Below are positions 52,809-62,178 of a DNA stretch of 64,000 nucleotides, one piece after another. Below the pieces are notes generated by a model, which was not told where the DNA came from, made no database searches, and worked only from the letters and a program-made list of their open reading frames with translations. Source of the DNA: Leadbetterella lacustris (GTDB lineage Bacteria; Bacteroidota; Bacteroidia; Cytophagales; Spirosomataceae). Both the position numbers and the translations under genes were made by a program. Position 1 is the stretch's first letter; every line of letters begins with the position of its first letter. Location of the stretch: contig OZ248458.1 of the NCBI GenBank assembly GCA_965234335.1, positions 186,001 to 250,000 on the forward strand, given 5' to 3'.

Positions 52809-54920
52809 TTAATTTCCTTTTTCTTTCTTGATAACACCTTCGGCGATGTTATTAGGAACGAAATCGTAGTGAGAGAAAGTAAGGTTAGCTGTAGCACGAC
52901 CCGAAGACATAGTTCTAAGGTCTGTTACATATCCAAACATCTCAGACAAAGGCACATCAGCCTTGATTACTTGAGATCCAGCCTTGGTATCCATTCCTTT
53001 CATCATACCTCTACGACGGTTCAAGTCTCCAGTGATTGGTCCAGTGTACTCGTCAGGAGTCAATACCTCAAGAGCCATGATTGGCTCAAGCAATTTAGCA
53101 CCTGCTTGTTTACCTGCCTCACGGAAGCCCATACGAGCGGCCAATTCGAAAGACAATGAGTCTGAATCGACGTCGTGGAATGAACCGTGGTACAATCTAA
53201 CTTTGAATGAGTCAACCGGGAAACCAGCTAAAGGACCTGTCTTCATAGCCTCTTTAAAGCCTTTCTCGATTGCAGGGATAAATTCACGAGGAATAACACC
53301 ACCCACGATACCGTTAACAAACTGTAAACCGATTTTCTTCTCTTTTCCTTCCTCGTCATCGTCTCTTGGACCGAATTCGAACACGATATCAGCAAATTTA
53401 CCTTTACCACCCGATTGTTTTTTATAAACTTCACGGTGTTCAACAGTCTTAGTAAACGTCTCTTTAAATGCCACTTGCGGAGCACCTTGGTTTACTTCTA
53501 CTTTAAACTCACGACGCATACGGTCAATGATGATCTCTAAGTGAAGCTCACCCATACCTCTCATGATAGTTTGACCTGTTTCTTCGTTGGTTTCAACTGT
53601 CAATGTTGGATCCTCCTCGATAAGCTTAGTGATAGCTTTAGAGAAGTTGTCTTGGTCAGCCGTTTTCTTAGGCTCGATGGCATATCCGATAACTGGATCA
53701 GGGAATACCATTGATTCAAGAACGATTGGGTGTTTTTCGTCAGAAAGTGTATCTCCCGTTTTGATATCCTTAAATCCTACCACCGCAGCAATATCACCAG
53801 CTTCTAGAGCGTCAATTTGATTTTGCTTGTTGGCGTGCATTTGGAATATACGAGAAATACGCTCTTTGTTACCCGAACGGTTGTTCAATATATATGATCC
53901 TGAAGGCAAGGTACCTGAATACGATCTAACAAAACACAAACGACCTACAAATGGGTCAGTTGCGATTTTAAACGCCAAACCTGCAAATGGCTCTTTTGAG
54001 TCTGGTTGACGTACGATTTCAGCTCCAGTGTCTGGGTTAGTACCTTTGATACCGTCTCTATCTAATGGCGACGGCAACAAGGCCATTACCAAGTCAAGCA
54101 TAGTTTGTACACCTTTGTTTTTGAATGACGAACCGCACAACATAGGTACGATTTTCATGTCAATAACAGCAGCACGCAAAGCGGCCAATATTTCAGCTTC
54201 CGTGATAGAGTTTGGATCTTCGAAGAATTTCTCCATCAAAGTCTCATCGTAGTCAGCAACAGCTTCCAATAGATTCTCTCTCCACTCCGCTACTTCTTCC
54301 AACATATCTTCAGGAATCGGCACTTCTTGGAAAGTCATACCTTTGTCGTGCTCATTCCACACCATTCCACGATTGTTGATCAAGTCAACCACACCTTTGA
54401 AGTTTTCTTCTCCACCGATAGGCAACTGAAGCGGAACTGCATTTGAGCCCAGCATTTCTTTTACTTGCTTACACACGTTTAAGAAATCAGCACCCGAACG
54501 GTCCATTTTATTTACGAAGCCCAAACGAGCCACGTTATAGTTGTTGGCCAAACGCCAGTTTGTTTCAGACTGTGGCTCTACACCGTCCACCGCACTAAAC
54601 AAAAACACCAAACCATCCAATACCCTAAGTGAGCGGTTTACTTCTACAGTAAAGTCCACGTGACCAGGAGTATCTATAATGTTGATATGGTAGTCGTTGT
54701 CTCTATATTTCCAACCCACTGTTGTAGCAGCAGAAGTGATAGTGATACCTCTTTCTTGCTCTTGCTCCATCCAGTCCATAGTAGCACCACCGTCGTGTAC
54801 TTCGCCTATCTTGTGGTTAACACCAGCGTAGTAAAGGATACGCTCAGTAGTAGTGGTTTTACCGGCGTCAATGTGGGCGGCAATACCAATGTTTCTTGTA
54901 AATTTTAAATCGCGAGCCAT
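52809..54920 (-). CDS. fusA: Translation elongation factor G
   Basis: Ribosomal translocase GTPase of 703 residues. G1 HIDAGKTTTTE, G2 GITITSAATT, G3 DTPGHVDF, G4 NKMDRSGAD. Domains II-V are complete, with MGELHLEIIIDRMRREF in domain III, ending GRATANLTFSHYDFVP. ATG 54920 (MARDLKFTRN) is the conserved start. It is a single gene with its own promoter and terminator, not in an rpsL-rpsG-fusA operon. All features look like a working EF-G, not a degenerate paralogue. Confidence 0.97.
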   Translation of the reverse strand: MARDLKFTRNIGIAAHIDAGKTTTTERILYYAGVNHKIGEVHDGGATMDWMEQEQERGITITSAATTVGWKYRDNDYHINIIDTPGHVDFTVEVNRSLRVLDGLVFLFSAVDGVEPQSETNWRLANNYNVARLGFVNKMDRSGADFLNVCKQVKEMLGSNAVPLQLPIGGEENFKGVVDLINNRGMVWNEHDKGMTFQEVPIPEDMLEEVAEWRENLLEAVADYDETLMEKFFEDPNSITEAEILAALRAAVIDMKIVPMLCGSSFKNKGVQTMLDLVMALLPSPLDRDGIKGTNPDTGAEIVRQPDSKEPFAGLAFKIATDPFVGRLCFVRSYSGTLPSGSYILNNRSGNKERISRIFQMHANKQNQIDALEAGDIAAVVGFKDIKTGDTLSDEKHPIVLESMVFPDPVIGYAIEPKKTADQDNFSKAITKLIEEDPTLTVETNEETGQTIMRGMGELHLEIIIDRMRREFKVEVNQGAPQVAFKETFTKTVEHREVYKKQSGGKGKFADIVFEFGPRDDDEEGKEKKIGLQFVNGIVGGVIPREFIPAIEKGFKEAMKTGPLAGFPVDSFKVRLYHGSFHDVDSDSLSFELAARMGFREAGKQAGAKLLEPIMALEVLTPDEYTGPITGDLNRRRGMMKGMDTKAGSQVIKADVPLSEMFGYVTDLRTMSSGRATANLTFSHYDFVPNNIAEGVIKKEKGN

Positions 54921-54961
54921 TATTTGTAATTTGTTTACGGATATTTTAATCCAGATTACGA

Positions 54962-55025
54962 CCGGGAATATTTGATTCCGGTTTCGGGCTGCAAAATTAT
55001 GAAAAAAACACAAAACTTAAAACAA
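54962..55025 (-). promoter_or_regulatory. Predicted fusA promoter and leader hairpin
   Basis: On the minus strand: TTG at 55025-55023, a 23-base spacer, and TAATTTTG at 54999-54992. In the transcript a hairpin follows (54981-54962, CCGGAAT pairing with ATTCCCGG with one bulge), ending 41 bases before the ATG. Confidence 0.5.
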
Positions 55026-55175
55026 AAATGTCGCAATAGTTTGATAAAAGTCCAAAATGTGCTAAGAATCTCATTTTTAGACTGAAAAACCTATTTAACA
55101 GCTCCGAATATTAATCATTTAATAATCTTAAAGTAAGATTTTGAGATAAATTTTCGTTTCTAAACAAACATTTCA

Positions 55176-55183
55176 TAGCTTTG
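55176..55183 (+). promoter_or_regulatory. Predicted -7 element of the DUF3467 gene
   Basis: TAGCTTTG fits TAnnTTTG, ending 25 bases before the ATG at 55209; same octamer as upstream of guaB. Confidence 0.45.
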
Positions 55184-55208
55184 ATTTTTAGAATAAAGAA
55201 TAAATAAG

Positions 55209-55517
55209 ATGGAAGAAGAAGAAAATCAAATCAATATAGAATTGTCTGAAGAAATGGCCGAAGGTGTTTACGCCAACTTGGCCATGATAGCCCACTCCAA
55301 CTCAGAGTTTGTGGTGGATTTTATCAGACTGATGCCCGGCGTACCGAAAGCCAAAGTAAAATCGAGGGTAATTTTAACGCCTGAACACGCCCAAAGGTTG
55401 CTATTGGCACTGCAAGACAATATCAGAAAATATGAAGCCAATTTTGGCGAAATCAGACAATCCAACGACCCAGTCCCGTTCCCGATGAATTTTGGTGGAC
55501 AGATGGGTGAGGCCTAG
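55209..55517 (+). CDS. DUF3467 family protein
   Basis: Small cytoplasmic protein of 102 residues. QINIELSEEMAEGVYANLAM, then IAHSNSEFVVDFIRLMPGVP, KVKSRVILTPEHAQRLLLAL and NIRKYEANFGEI are the family core. DUF3467 proteins are widespread and of unknown function. Monocistronic, with its own -7 element and a terminator. Confidence 0.9.
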   Translation: MEEEENQINIELSEEMAEGVYANLAMIAHSNSEFVVDFIRLMPGVPKAKVKSRVILTPEHAQRLLLALQDNIRKYEANFGEIRQSNDPVPFPMNFGGQMGEA

Positions 55518-55543
55518 TTTGTAGTTTTTTTATCGAGATTTTG

Positions 55544-55569
55544 AAAAGGGCTTTTGTGGCTCTTTTTTT
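55544..55569 (+). terminator. Terminator after the DUF3467 gene
   Basis: AAAAGGGC (55544-55551) pairs with GCTCTTTT (55559-55566), one wobble, followed by T. Confidence 0.8.
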
Positions 55570-55611
55570 GTTCTTTACGGTTGTGAAGAGGCCAAGGGTA
55601 TTTATATCATC

Positions 55612-55736
55612 GTTGTGTCAAAAGCCAAATATTACTTGCTAAAACTATAAATCATTTTAACAAACCGGCTCTACGATGGTTCTAACAGTGTTGTGGTGAA
55701 AGGCAAGTTGTACTTGCTAAAACTATAAATCATCAT
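55612..55736. repeat. Two degenerate long direct repeats, CRISPR-like in spacing
   Basis: Two units begin with GTTGTG at 55612 and 55690, a period of 78 bases. They share 23 identical bases at 55633-55655 and 55711-55733, with weaker similarity over the preceding 20 bases. A weaker GTTGTG-plus-GGCCAA start lies at 55580. A unit of about 45-48 bases with a spacer of about 30 is the geometry of type II-C arrays in Bacteroidota. No cas gene is present in the window, and the number of units is too small for a firm call. Confidence 0.4.
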
Positions 55737-55752
55737 AATAGACCTTGATGTA

Positions 55753-55849
55753 TTTCAGGTCCGACCTATCGGTCTGACCGCAGTGGCGAGTGGTTCAGAC
55801 CTTAAAAACACCAGCACATTTTCAGGTCTGACTTTACGGTTTGGCCACA
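55753..55849. repeat. Imperfect 30-base repeat pair with GGTC-GACC palindromes
   Basis: Bases 55753-55782 and 55820-55849 agree at about 24 of 30 positions, 67 bases apart. Between them GGTCTGACC (from 55771) can pair with GGTTCAGACC (to 55801), giving a stem-loop. The units resemble dispersed intergenic palindromic (REP-like) elements. They lie just after the 3' end of the convergent ppk gene. Confidence 0.5.
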
Positions 55850-55919
55850 ATTCAAAATTTAGGAAAATTGTTCTACTTCTTACAAATAGGACTGCACTTT
55901 TATCTGATCCGATTTTATC

Positions 55920-58115
55920 TCAAAACAAATTGCCTTGGTCTATACTTTGTTTATCTTTATCAAAGAAGTATTTATGGATATTTATCTGATTTTCAGCCTC
56001 TCTGATAGTTTGATATTCGCCGTTTTCTTGCAAAACATAGGTGTTGCAGTTGTCCAGCAAGTTTACTTTTAAGATATTTATCAGGTGACGTTTGATATCC
56101 TCGTTGATAAACTCAAAAAGTGATTCTATTCGTTTGTCAAAACTCCTGACCATCATGTCGGCACTACCTCCGTAAAGTCTCGGCTGGCCTTGGTTATGGA
56201 AATAAATGATACGGGCGTGTTCCAGATAATTACCCACCAAAGATCTCACACTAATGTTCTCACTTAAGCCTTTACGTCCGGGTCTCAAACAGCATATTCC
56301 TCTCACAATCAGCTCAATTTTAACGCCTTTATTCGATGCCGCATATAGTTCTTCTATAATGTCTTTGTCCTCTAAAGAGTTCACTTTTATACATATACCT
56401 GCTGCTAATCCTTGAACGGCATTATTGGCTTCGTTTCTGATTTGTGCAATCAGCGAATTCCGCATGTTTTTGGGCGAAGTTATAAGGTTCTTATAACCAG
56501 CTGGTTGCGAATGTCCAGTAATTACATTAAAAAACTCAGCAATGTCTTTGGTATAGTCTTGGTTAGCTGTTAATAGGCCAATGTCTGTGTACAACTTCGA
56601 GGTGTCCTCGTTGTAGTTCCCACTAGCAAGGTGAGCATATTGCATCACTTTCGGACCTTCTTTTCTTACTATCAGCATCAACTTGGTGTGGGTTTTTAGC
56701 CAACCTATACCATATATTACGAAACAGCCTGCTTTCTGTAGTTTTTCTGCTTCTCTGATATTATTTTCTTCGTCAAAACGGGCTTTTATTTCAAACAGTG
56801 CCGACACATGTTTGCCATTTTCGGCAGCTCTAAGCAAGGCCGAAGTTATTCTGGAGTTTTTAGCCAATCTATAAATGGTCAATTTTATCGATAGCACATT
56901 AGGGTCATCAGCAGCTTTTTCCAAGAGATTAAGTACTGGCTCAAAACTATTGTAGGGATGATGCAGCAGAATATCATTTTCTTTTATAGCATCAAAAATA
57001 TTGAGTTCTCTGTTGAAATTAAGAGCCGGTAAAGTACTTGGCGACGGAGGCAACAGCGGCTTAAATTCGGCATGATTAACGATTTGCCAAAGCCGTGTAT
57101 AATCCATTAATTCATTGTTTACATGGATATTATATTTATCAATCTCCCATTTTTTCTTCAAGATATCCATCAAATACTCTGACGGACGGGTTTCTATTAC
57201 CAAGCCTACCACCCTACCTGCCTGGCGGCCTCTAATCTTTTCCTTCACCTCATCCACAAAATCCGCATCTACGTCATCGTTTTCATCGATTGTGAAATCG
57301 CCATTACGGACAATTCTAAAAAGATCAACCGACTCTATGTTTACATTCTTATAAAGTTTTCCTATCTGATTTCTGATGATTTCCTCTGTTGGAAGAAAGT
57401 CTATCAGGTCTTCGTTTTCAAACTCATAAAACTTGGGCAAATTGGAAGGTATCTGCACAAACGAAAGTTTTTTATTGTCCTCGGTTTCAGGGAAAAGCGT
57501 GGTTTGTTGCTCTAAAGAAACGATTCCCAATATCAGACTTTTGGCCAAGAGGTTTGGAAATGCGTGGGTATGGTCGCACACCATGGGTGTCAGCATGGGG
57601 TAAACCGTATTCTCAAAAAAGTCAGTTACCTCATCTAATTGCTTCTCATTCAGACTATCGTATTTTATGATTCTAAATCCATTTTTCTCAAAAGTAGGTT
57701 CTAAATCTTCTCTAAAAATACGATTGCGTTCGTCAATAAACCGTTTGGTTTGATTGAGCAGTACTTTTCTGAACTGAATCTCTCGCAATCCCGAGTAATC
57801 AATTCTCTCTTTGTCGTAGTCAATATAATTATACAAGCTGCCCAATCGAACAGCCATGAACTCGTCGAGATTGGAGGCCGTAATGGCCATAAACTTAAGC
57901 TTTTCGAATATATTCAAATCTGTTTTTCGAACCTGATCTAGCACACGCTCGTTGAATTTCATCCAACTCAAATCGCGACTAATAAAGTCAGATTTCTCAA
58001 TGTTATTGTCAGATTTTTGGTCTTTTATAGTAGGATTGTATTTGTATTCGCTTTCCATGTTGAAGTCGAGCAAATCTTTAAAAAACGATACTACACCTTC
58101 TGTAACACTACCCAT
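55920..58115 (-). CDS. ppk1: Polyphosphate kinase 1
   Basis: Enzyme of up to 731 residues that reversibly builds polyphosphate from ATP. N domain opening FISRDLSWMKFNERVLDQ, then LKFMAITASNLDEFMAVRLG, HHPYNSFEPVLNLLEKAADD, and two phospholipase-D-like domains. The phospho-accepting His region is KTHTKLMLIVRKEG, and the second domain has IIYFHNQGQPRLYGGSADMM. The start may be at 58115 or at ATG 58058; the first 19 residues are not needed for the family. It is monocistronic, convergent with the DUF3467 gene. Confidence 0.94.
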   Translation of the reverse strand: MGSVTEGVVSFFKDLLDFNMESEYKYNPTIKDQKSDNNIEKSDFISRDLSWMKFNERVLDQVRKTDLNIFEKLKFMAITASNLDEFMAVRLGSLYNYIDYDKERIDYSGLREIQFRKVLLNQTKRFIDERNRIFREDLEPTFEKNGFRIIKYDSLNEKQLDEVTDFFENTVYPMLTPMVCDHTHAFPNLLAKSLILGIVSLEQQTTLFPETEDNKKLSFVQIPSNLPKFYEFENEDLIDFLPTEEIIRNQIGKLYKNVNIESVDLFRIVRNGDFTIDENDDVDADFVDEVKEKIRGRQAGRVVGLVIETRPSEYLMDILKKKWEIDKYNIHVNNELMDYTRLWQIVNHAEFKPLLPPSPSTLPALNFNRELNIFDAIKENDILLHHPYNSFEPVLNLLEKAADDPNVLSIKLTIYRLAKNSRITSALLRAAENGKHVSALFEIKARFDEENNIREAEKLQKAGCFVIYGIGWLKTHTKLMLIVRKEGPKVMQYAHLASGNYNEDTSKLYTDIGLLTANQDYTKDIAEFFNVITGHSQPAGYKNLITSPKNMRNSLIAQIRNEANNAVQGLAAGICIKVNSLEDKDIIEELYAASNKGVKIELIVRGICCLRPGRKGLSENISVRSLVGNYLEHARIIYFHNQGQPRLYGGSADMMVRSFDKRIESLFEFINEDIKRHLINILKVNLLDNCNTYVLQENGEYQTIREAENQINIHKYFFDKDKQSIDQGNLF

Positions 58116-58253
58116 TTTGTACTTTTAAATCTTTAAATTTTGGCATATAATATTTTACAAATTTCCGAAAAATAGAATTAACTAAACATTAATTTTTGCT
58201 TAGAAATTCGATTGACTAAATAACGTATAATTGTACGCAAAATTAGGCATTTT

Positions 58254-59447
58254 TCAAAGAATTATTCTGAAAGTAGTGCCTTTGCCAGCTTCAGACTTAA
58301 GCACATATATCTGTCCTCCGTGGTAAGTTTCAATTATCCTTTTTGCTAGTGTAAGACCTAGGCCCCAGCCTCGCTTTTTGGTAGAAAACCCGGGATTAAA
58401 AACCTTCCGCTGAATGGCATTGGTCATTCCTTTGCCAGTGTCTGAAATGTCCATCGTGAGTTTACCAGCTGTGTTAGAGTTAATTTCTATGGCCAGATTT
58501 CCGATTCCACCCATGGCATCCACTGCATTTTTACATAGGTTTTCCACCACCCATTCTATAAGATTTTTGTTTATTTTGTGAATGTAAGGCTTCTCCAGAT
58601 TATTTTTTAAAGTCCAGTTTATTTTGGTAGAAATACGTTTTTTTAAATATTCCACCGTAGTTTCTATAAGTTCTCCCACGTTTTCCTCTTTCATGGTAGG
58701 TTCAGAACCAATGTTGGAGAAACGATTGGTGATGGTCTCAAGTCTCGAAATATCTTTTAGCATCTCCTCACCAATTGAATTATCAAAATCGGGGTTAATT
58801 TTTAAAACCTCTATCCAGCCCATAAGGCCCGATATGGGCGTACCCAGCTGATGGGCAGTCTCTTTGGCCAAGCCTACCCATACGCGGTTTTGCTCGGCTT
58901 TTCTTGAAGACGAATACGCAATAAACGCTAAAGAGCCGAAGATCAAAAAGGTAACAATCAAAATATAAGGAAAATAGCGAAGCTGGGTAACGATGGTGGA
59001 GTTGCTGTAATACACATAGCCCTTGTCTTTACCCACAACGAATTCTATCGGCGTATGTTCGGCTTGCATTTCGTCCATTTTAGCGAGCAGATACTTCAGT
59101 TTTTTATCTGGCGTAAATTTTTTCGTAGAATCGTCTAGATCAGGAATGTTTCTGTAATCCATAGGGCTACCGCCAGTTACCAGAATAGTCGGCACTGTTT
59201 CGTTGGCCGACAGTACTTCTTCCACAAAAGTATAGTCGCAGTCGCTTTCTGGGTCTTGTTCTATCGTAAACCTTATACTTTCGGCATAGAGTTGTGCATA
59301 TTTTTCTTCCCGGTCTTCTAAAGATTTTCTAACTTCGTTGAAATAAAACAATAAACCCAATACAAGAACAAGCAACAAAGCGGTGACTATTAATCGCTTG
59401 GTAGAGATGTTTACATATAAATCATGAAATAGTCTTTTACTTTTCAT
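58254..59447 (-). CDS. Orphan sensor histidine kinase
   Basis: Membrane sensor kinase of 397 residues. Helix 1 (RLIVTALLLVLVLGLLFYF), a periplasmic domain of about 115 residues, helix 2 (YILIVTFLIFGSLAFIAY), then directly the kinase core. The H box is AKETAHQLGTPISGLMGW with phospho-acceptor H199. The N box is ENLCKNAVDAMGG, G1 ISDTGKGM, and G2 KKRGWGLGLTLAKRI. No HAMP or PAS domain is visible, and no response regulator gene is adjacent. It is divergent from hemA, 205 bases away; any link to heme is only suggested by position. Confidence 0.92.
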   Translation of the reverse strand: MKSKRLFHDLYVNISTKRLIVTALLLVLVLGLLFYFNEVRKSLEDREEKYAQLYAESIRFTIEQDPESDCDYTFVEEVLSANETVPTILVTGGSPMDYRNIPDLDDSTKKFTPDKKLKYLLAKMDEMQAEHTPIEFVVGKDKGYVYYSNSTIVTQLRYFPYILIVTFLIFGSLAFIAYSSSRKAEQNRVWVGLAKETAHQLGTPISGLMGWIEVLKINPDFDNSIGEEMLKDISRLETITNRFSNIGSEPTMKEENVGELIETTVEYLKKRISTKINWTLKNNLEKPYIHKINKNLIEWVVENLCKNAVDAMGGIGNLAIEINSNTAGKLTMDISDTGKGMTNAIQRKVFNPGFSTKKRGWGLGLTLAKRIIETYHGGQIYVLKSEAGKGTTFRIIL

Positions 59448-59619
59448 CCATATTTTAATTTATATTCTTCGCTTTATGGTTATTATTATTCTGTCTATGA
59501 ATCTAAACTCCAAACTTTACCATAGTTATACTTAATTGAAGGCAAGAAATATTAATTTAGAAAAATTCTAAATTACAAAAACTGCTTAATGTCATAACAA
59601 ATATAGGGTAGATTAGGCG

Positions 59620-59627
59620 TATTTTTG
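59620..59627 (+). promoter_or_regulatory. Predicted -7 element of hemA
   Basis: TATTTTTG fits TAnnTTTG, ending 25 bases before the ATG at 59653. AGAAGG at 59645-59650 is one of the few Shine-Dalgarno-like sequences in the window, although very close to the start. Confidence 0.5.
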
Positions 59628-59652
59628 CAGGAAATTTTTCAATTAGAAGGCA

Positions 59653-60906
59653 ATGAGCGAGAGTTTTAAAGTAGTTTCAATTTCATACAAAAAGGCACCC
59701 CTACAAATCAGGGAGCGTTTGGCTTTGGACGAAAGCGAAACCAAAGCATTTTATTTGAAACTTAAAGAGGTATTTGGAATTGCCGAGGCTTTGGTCATAT
59801 CTACCTGCAACCGCACAGAGGTATATTTTAAGTCAGACTCAGACCTTTCGTTGGAAGTAATTAAACTTTTGGCGGTTACCAAAGGAATTTCTTCCTCCGA
59901 TATTGAAGAATATTTTGAGATAATCAATGAAGAATCAGATGCCACCAACTATCTTTTTGAGGTGGCTCTTGGATTGCAATCGCAAGTAATTGGTGACCAA
60001 CAGATAATCAATCAAGTAAAAAATGCCTATCAATGGTCGGCAGACATGCAGATGGCTGGGCCATTTATTCATAGATTACTTCACACGGTTTTTTATGCCA
60101 ACAAAAGATTGGTACAAGAGACATCATTCAGGGACGGAGCGGCATCAACGAGCTATGTCACAATAGATTTAATGGAGAGTTTCTTACCGATGTTGGCCAA
60201 TCCGAGCATTTTGGTTTTGGGACTGGGCGAGATTGGTGAAGATATTGCCAAGACCTTGTTTGAAAAAGGCATAAAGAATGTAAGTGTTTGTAACAGAACA
60301 AAGGAGAAAGCGGTAGAAATAGCTCAGTCTTTTGATATGAACGTTTTGGATTATACTTCTCTGGCTGAGCAACTACAAAACTTCGACGTAGTCGTTTCTT
60401 CGGTAAGAGCAGATGCACCTATTGTAAAAGTAGCGTATTTAGCCAAGAAGAAATCAATAACATATTTATTCGACCTTTCTGTGCCTAGAAGCATAGAGTC
60501 TGATGTTGAGAACACCCCTGGCGTGGTTTTGTATGGTTTGGACGAAATACAAAAACGCTCAGACGAAGCTTTGGAAAAAAGAAAGGCCGCTATACCTCAG
60601 GTTAAAGCTATCATAGCTGAAATGGTGTCAGAAGTGGCCAATTGGTCAAAGGAGATGATGGTGTCGCCAACGATTCAAAAACTCAAAAATGCCTTGGAGC
60701 AGATTCGCCAAGACGAAATGTCGAGGTTTTTAAAAACTATGAGTGCTGAAGAGGCCGAAAAAATGGATAAAGTTACTGCAGCCATGATGCAGAAAATCAT
60801 AAAGTTACCTGTACTTCAACTAAAAGCCGCCTGCAAGCGTGGAGAGGCCGATACACTCATAGATGTATTGAACAATTTGTTTGATTTGGAGAATGTAAAG
60901 GTTTAG
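59653..60906 (+). CDS. hemA: Glutamyl-tRNA reductase
   Basis: First enzyme of the C5 pathway to heme and cobalamin (417 residues), reducing glutamyl-tRNA to glutamate-1-semialdehyde with NADPH. Catalytic C52 in ISTCNRTEVYF; VALGLQSQVIGDQQIINQVK; NADPH motif ILVLGLGEIGEDIAK with CNRTKEKA; DLSVPRSIESDV; C-terminal dimerisation helices. Intact and standard in length. It ends with a terminator shared with dinB. Confidence 0.96.
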   Translation: MSESFKVVSISYKKAPLQIRERLALDESETKAFYLKLKEVFGIAEALVISTCNRTEVYFKSDSDLSLEVIKLLAVTKGISSSDIEEYFEIINEESDATNYLFEVALGLQSQVIGDQQIINQVKNAYQWSADMQMAGPFIHRLLHTVFYANKRLVQETSFRDGAASTSYVTIDLMESFLPMLANPSILVLGLGEIGEDIAKTLFEKGIKNVSVCNRTKEKAVEIAQSFDMNVLDYTSLAEQLQNFDVVVSSVRADAPIVKVAYLAKKKSITYLFDLSVPRSIESDVENTPGVVLYGLDEIQKRSDEALEKRKAAIPQVKAIIAEMVSEVANWSKEMMVSPTIQKLKNALEQIRQDEMSRFLKTMSAEEAEKMDKVTAAMMQKIIKLPVLQLKAACKRGEADTLIDVLNNLFDLENVKV

Positions 60907-60958
60907 TGAGCTAAAGTTTGTTGGTAAACAAACCTTAGCATTAAGAAATTAATATTTG

Positions 60959-60991
60959 AAAGTCTGCTTCAACGAGCGGACTTTTGTTTTT
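60959..60991 (+). terminator. Terminator after hemA
   Basis: AAAGTCTGCT (60959-60968) pairs with AGCGGACTTT (60975-60984), one wobble, 6-base loop, then a T-rich tail that runs into the 3' end of dinB. Confidence 0.88.
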
Positions 60992-62063
60992 AGAACTCCA
61001 GATTCAATTGTTTACCTGTCTCCATTTTTTCGTTAAGAAAATTTGAAACTCCAAGACCTAAGAGTCGGATACCTTTTGGAAATGGCAGGAGATTTTCTAC
61101 CAAATAATCGATAGTTTTGTTGATTTCTTCTTTCTGAAAATACCCGTTTTCAAGTGTCTTACTTCTAGTAATAGACTCAAAATCAGCATATTTTATTTTT
61201 ATAGTTAATGTTTTACCTACCAAGTTGTGTTTTTGGGTTCTGACCAAAAGCGAGTCTGTGAGTTTGTAGAGTTCTCCATAAATTTCTGAGACCAATTCTA
61301 GGTCTTGTGTGAAAGTATTCTCAACGCTTACTGACTTCGTTTCCCTTTCGGCAACAACCTCTCGGTAGTCCTGTCCACGGGCAATTTCAAAATAATATTT
61401 ACCCACTTTCCCGAAATTTTTCACCAAAAACTCTTGAGATTGTTCTTTGAGTTCTTTTCCGGAAATTATACCCATAGCTTTCATTTTTTCGGCAGTTACC
61501 TTTCCAATTCCGTAAAATCTGTGAATGGGCAAAGTCTCTACAAAAGCCTCGGCTTGACGGGGTTTTATCACACATTGGCCGTTAGGTTTATTAATGTCGG
61601 AGGCCGTTTTTGCAAGAAATTTATTAAAAGAAATTCCTGCTGAAGCCGTCAGTTGTGTTTTGTCGAAAATCTTCTGTCTGATTTCTGATGCTATTTGGGT
61701 GGCGGTTTCTATACCTTTTTTGTTTTCGGTAACATCCAAATATGCCTCGTCGAGCGAAAGCGGCTCTATGAGATCTGTATATTCCGCAAAAATCTCACGA
61801 ATCTGCAAAGAGACTTGTTTATAGGCATCAAACCTGGGTTTTACAAAAATCAAGGACGGACAAAGGCGTTTAGCTGTTTTGGAAGGCAAGGCCGATTTTA
61901 CGCCAAATTTTCGAGCCTCATAACTGGCCGCTGCTACCACACCTCGCTCGGCACTGCCTCCAACCGCCACGGGTTTTCCTCGCAACTCGGGATTATCCCG
62001 CTGCTCCACCGACGCAAAAAATGCGTCCATGTCGATGTGTATTATTTTGCGGAGTTTTGGCAA
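60990..62063 (-). CDS. dinB: DNA polymerase IV
   Basis: Y-family translesion polymerase of 357 residues. Metal-binding motifs IHIDMDAFFASVEQRD and PLSLDEAYLDVTE, fingers RGVVAAASYEARKFGVKSALP, thumb SAGISFNKFLAKTASD and FYGIGKVTAEKMKAMGI, and a little-finger domain ending GIRLLGLGVSNF. It lacks a C-terminal clamp-binding peptide of the usual length, though the QLNLEF end could serve as one. The start is TTG at 62063: no upstream ATG is in frame, and a -7 element lies 20 bases before it. Confidence 0.95.
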   Translation of the reverse strand: MPKLRKIIHIDMDAFFASVEQRDNPELRGKPVAVGGSAERGVVAAASYEARKFGVKSALPSKTAKRLCPSLIFVKPRFDAYKQVSLQIREIFAEYTDLIEPLSLDEAYLDVTENKKGIETATQIASEIRQKIFDKTQLTASAGISFNKFLAKTASDINKPNGQCVIKPRQAEAFVETLPIHRFYGIGKVTAEKMKAMGIISGKELKEQSQEFLVKNFGKVGKYYFEIARGQDYREVVAERETKSVSVENTFTQDLELVSEIYGELYKLTDSLLVRTQKHNLVGKTLTIKIKYADFESITRSKTLENGYFQKEEINKTIDYLVENLLPFPKGIRLLGLGVSNFLNEKMETGKQLNLEF

Positions 62064-62083
62064 ATCTGATGCTTTGGTTTTGA

Positions 62084-62091
62084 CAAAAGTA
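62084..62091 (-). promoter_or_regulatory. Predicted -7 element of dinB
   Basis: On the minus strand TACTTTTG, ending 20 bases before the TTG start. It supports that start codon. Confidence 0.45.
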
Positions 62092-62178
62092 TAAATTTTT
62101 AAGAAGATGTTGGTGTTGACTTCTCTGAAACTGGCTGGTGGTTTGAGTAAAATCTAAGTCGATTCGTTATTTTATTGG

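Noticed and set aside
52709..52897. N-terminal extension of the debranching-like protein
   Set aside because: It would run into the fusA terminator and 3' end and place the signal peptide internally; ATG 52708 gives a normal signal peptide.
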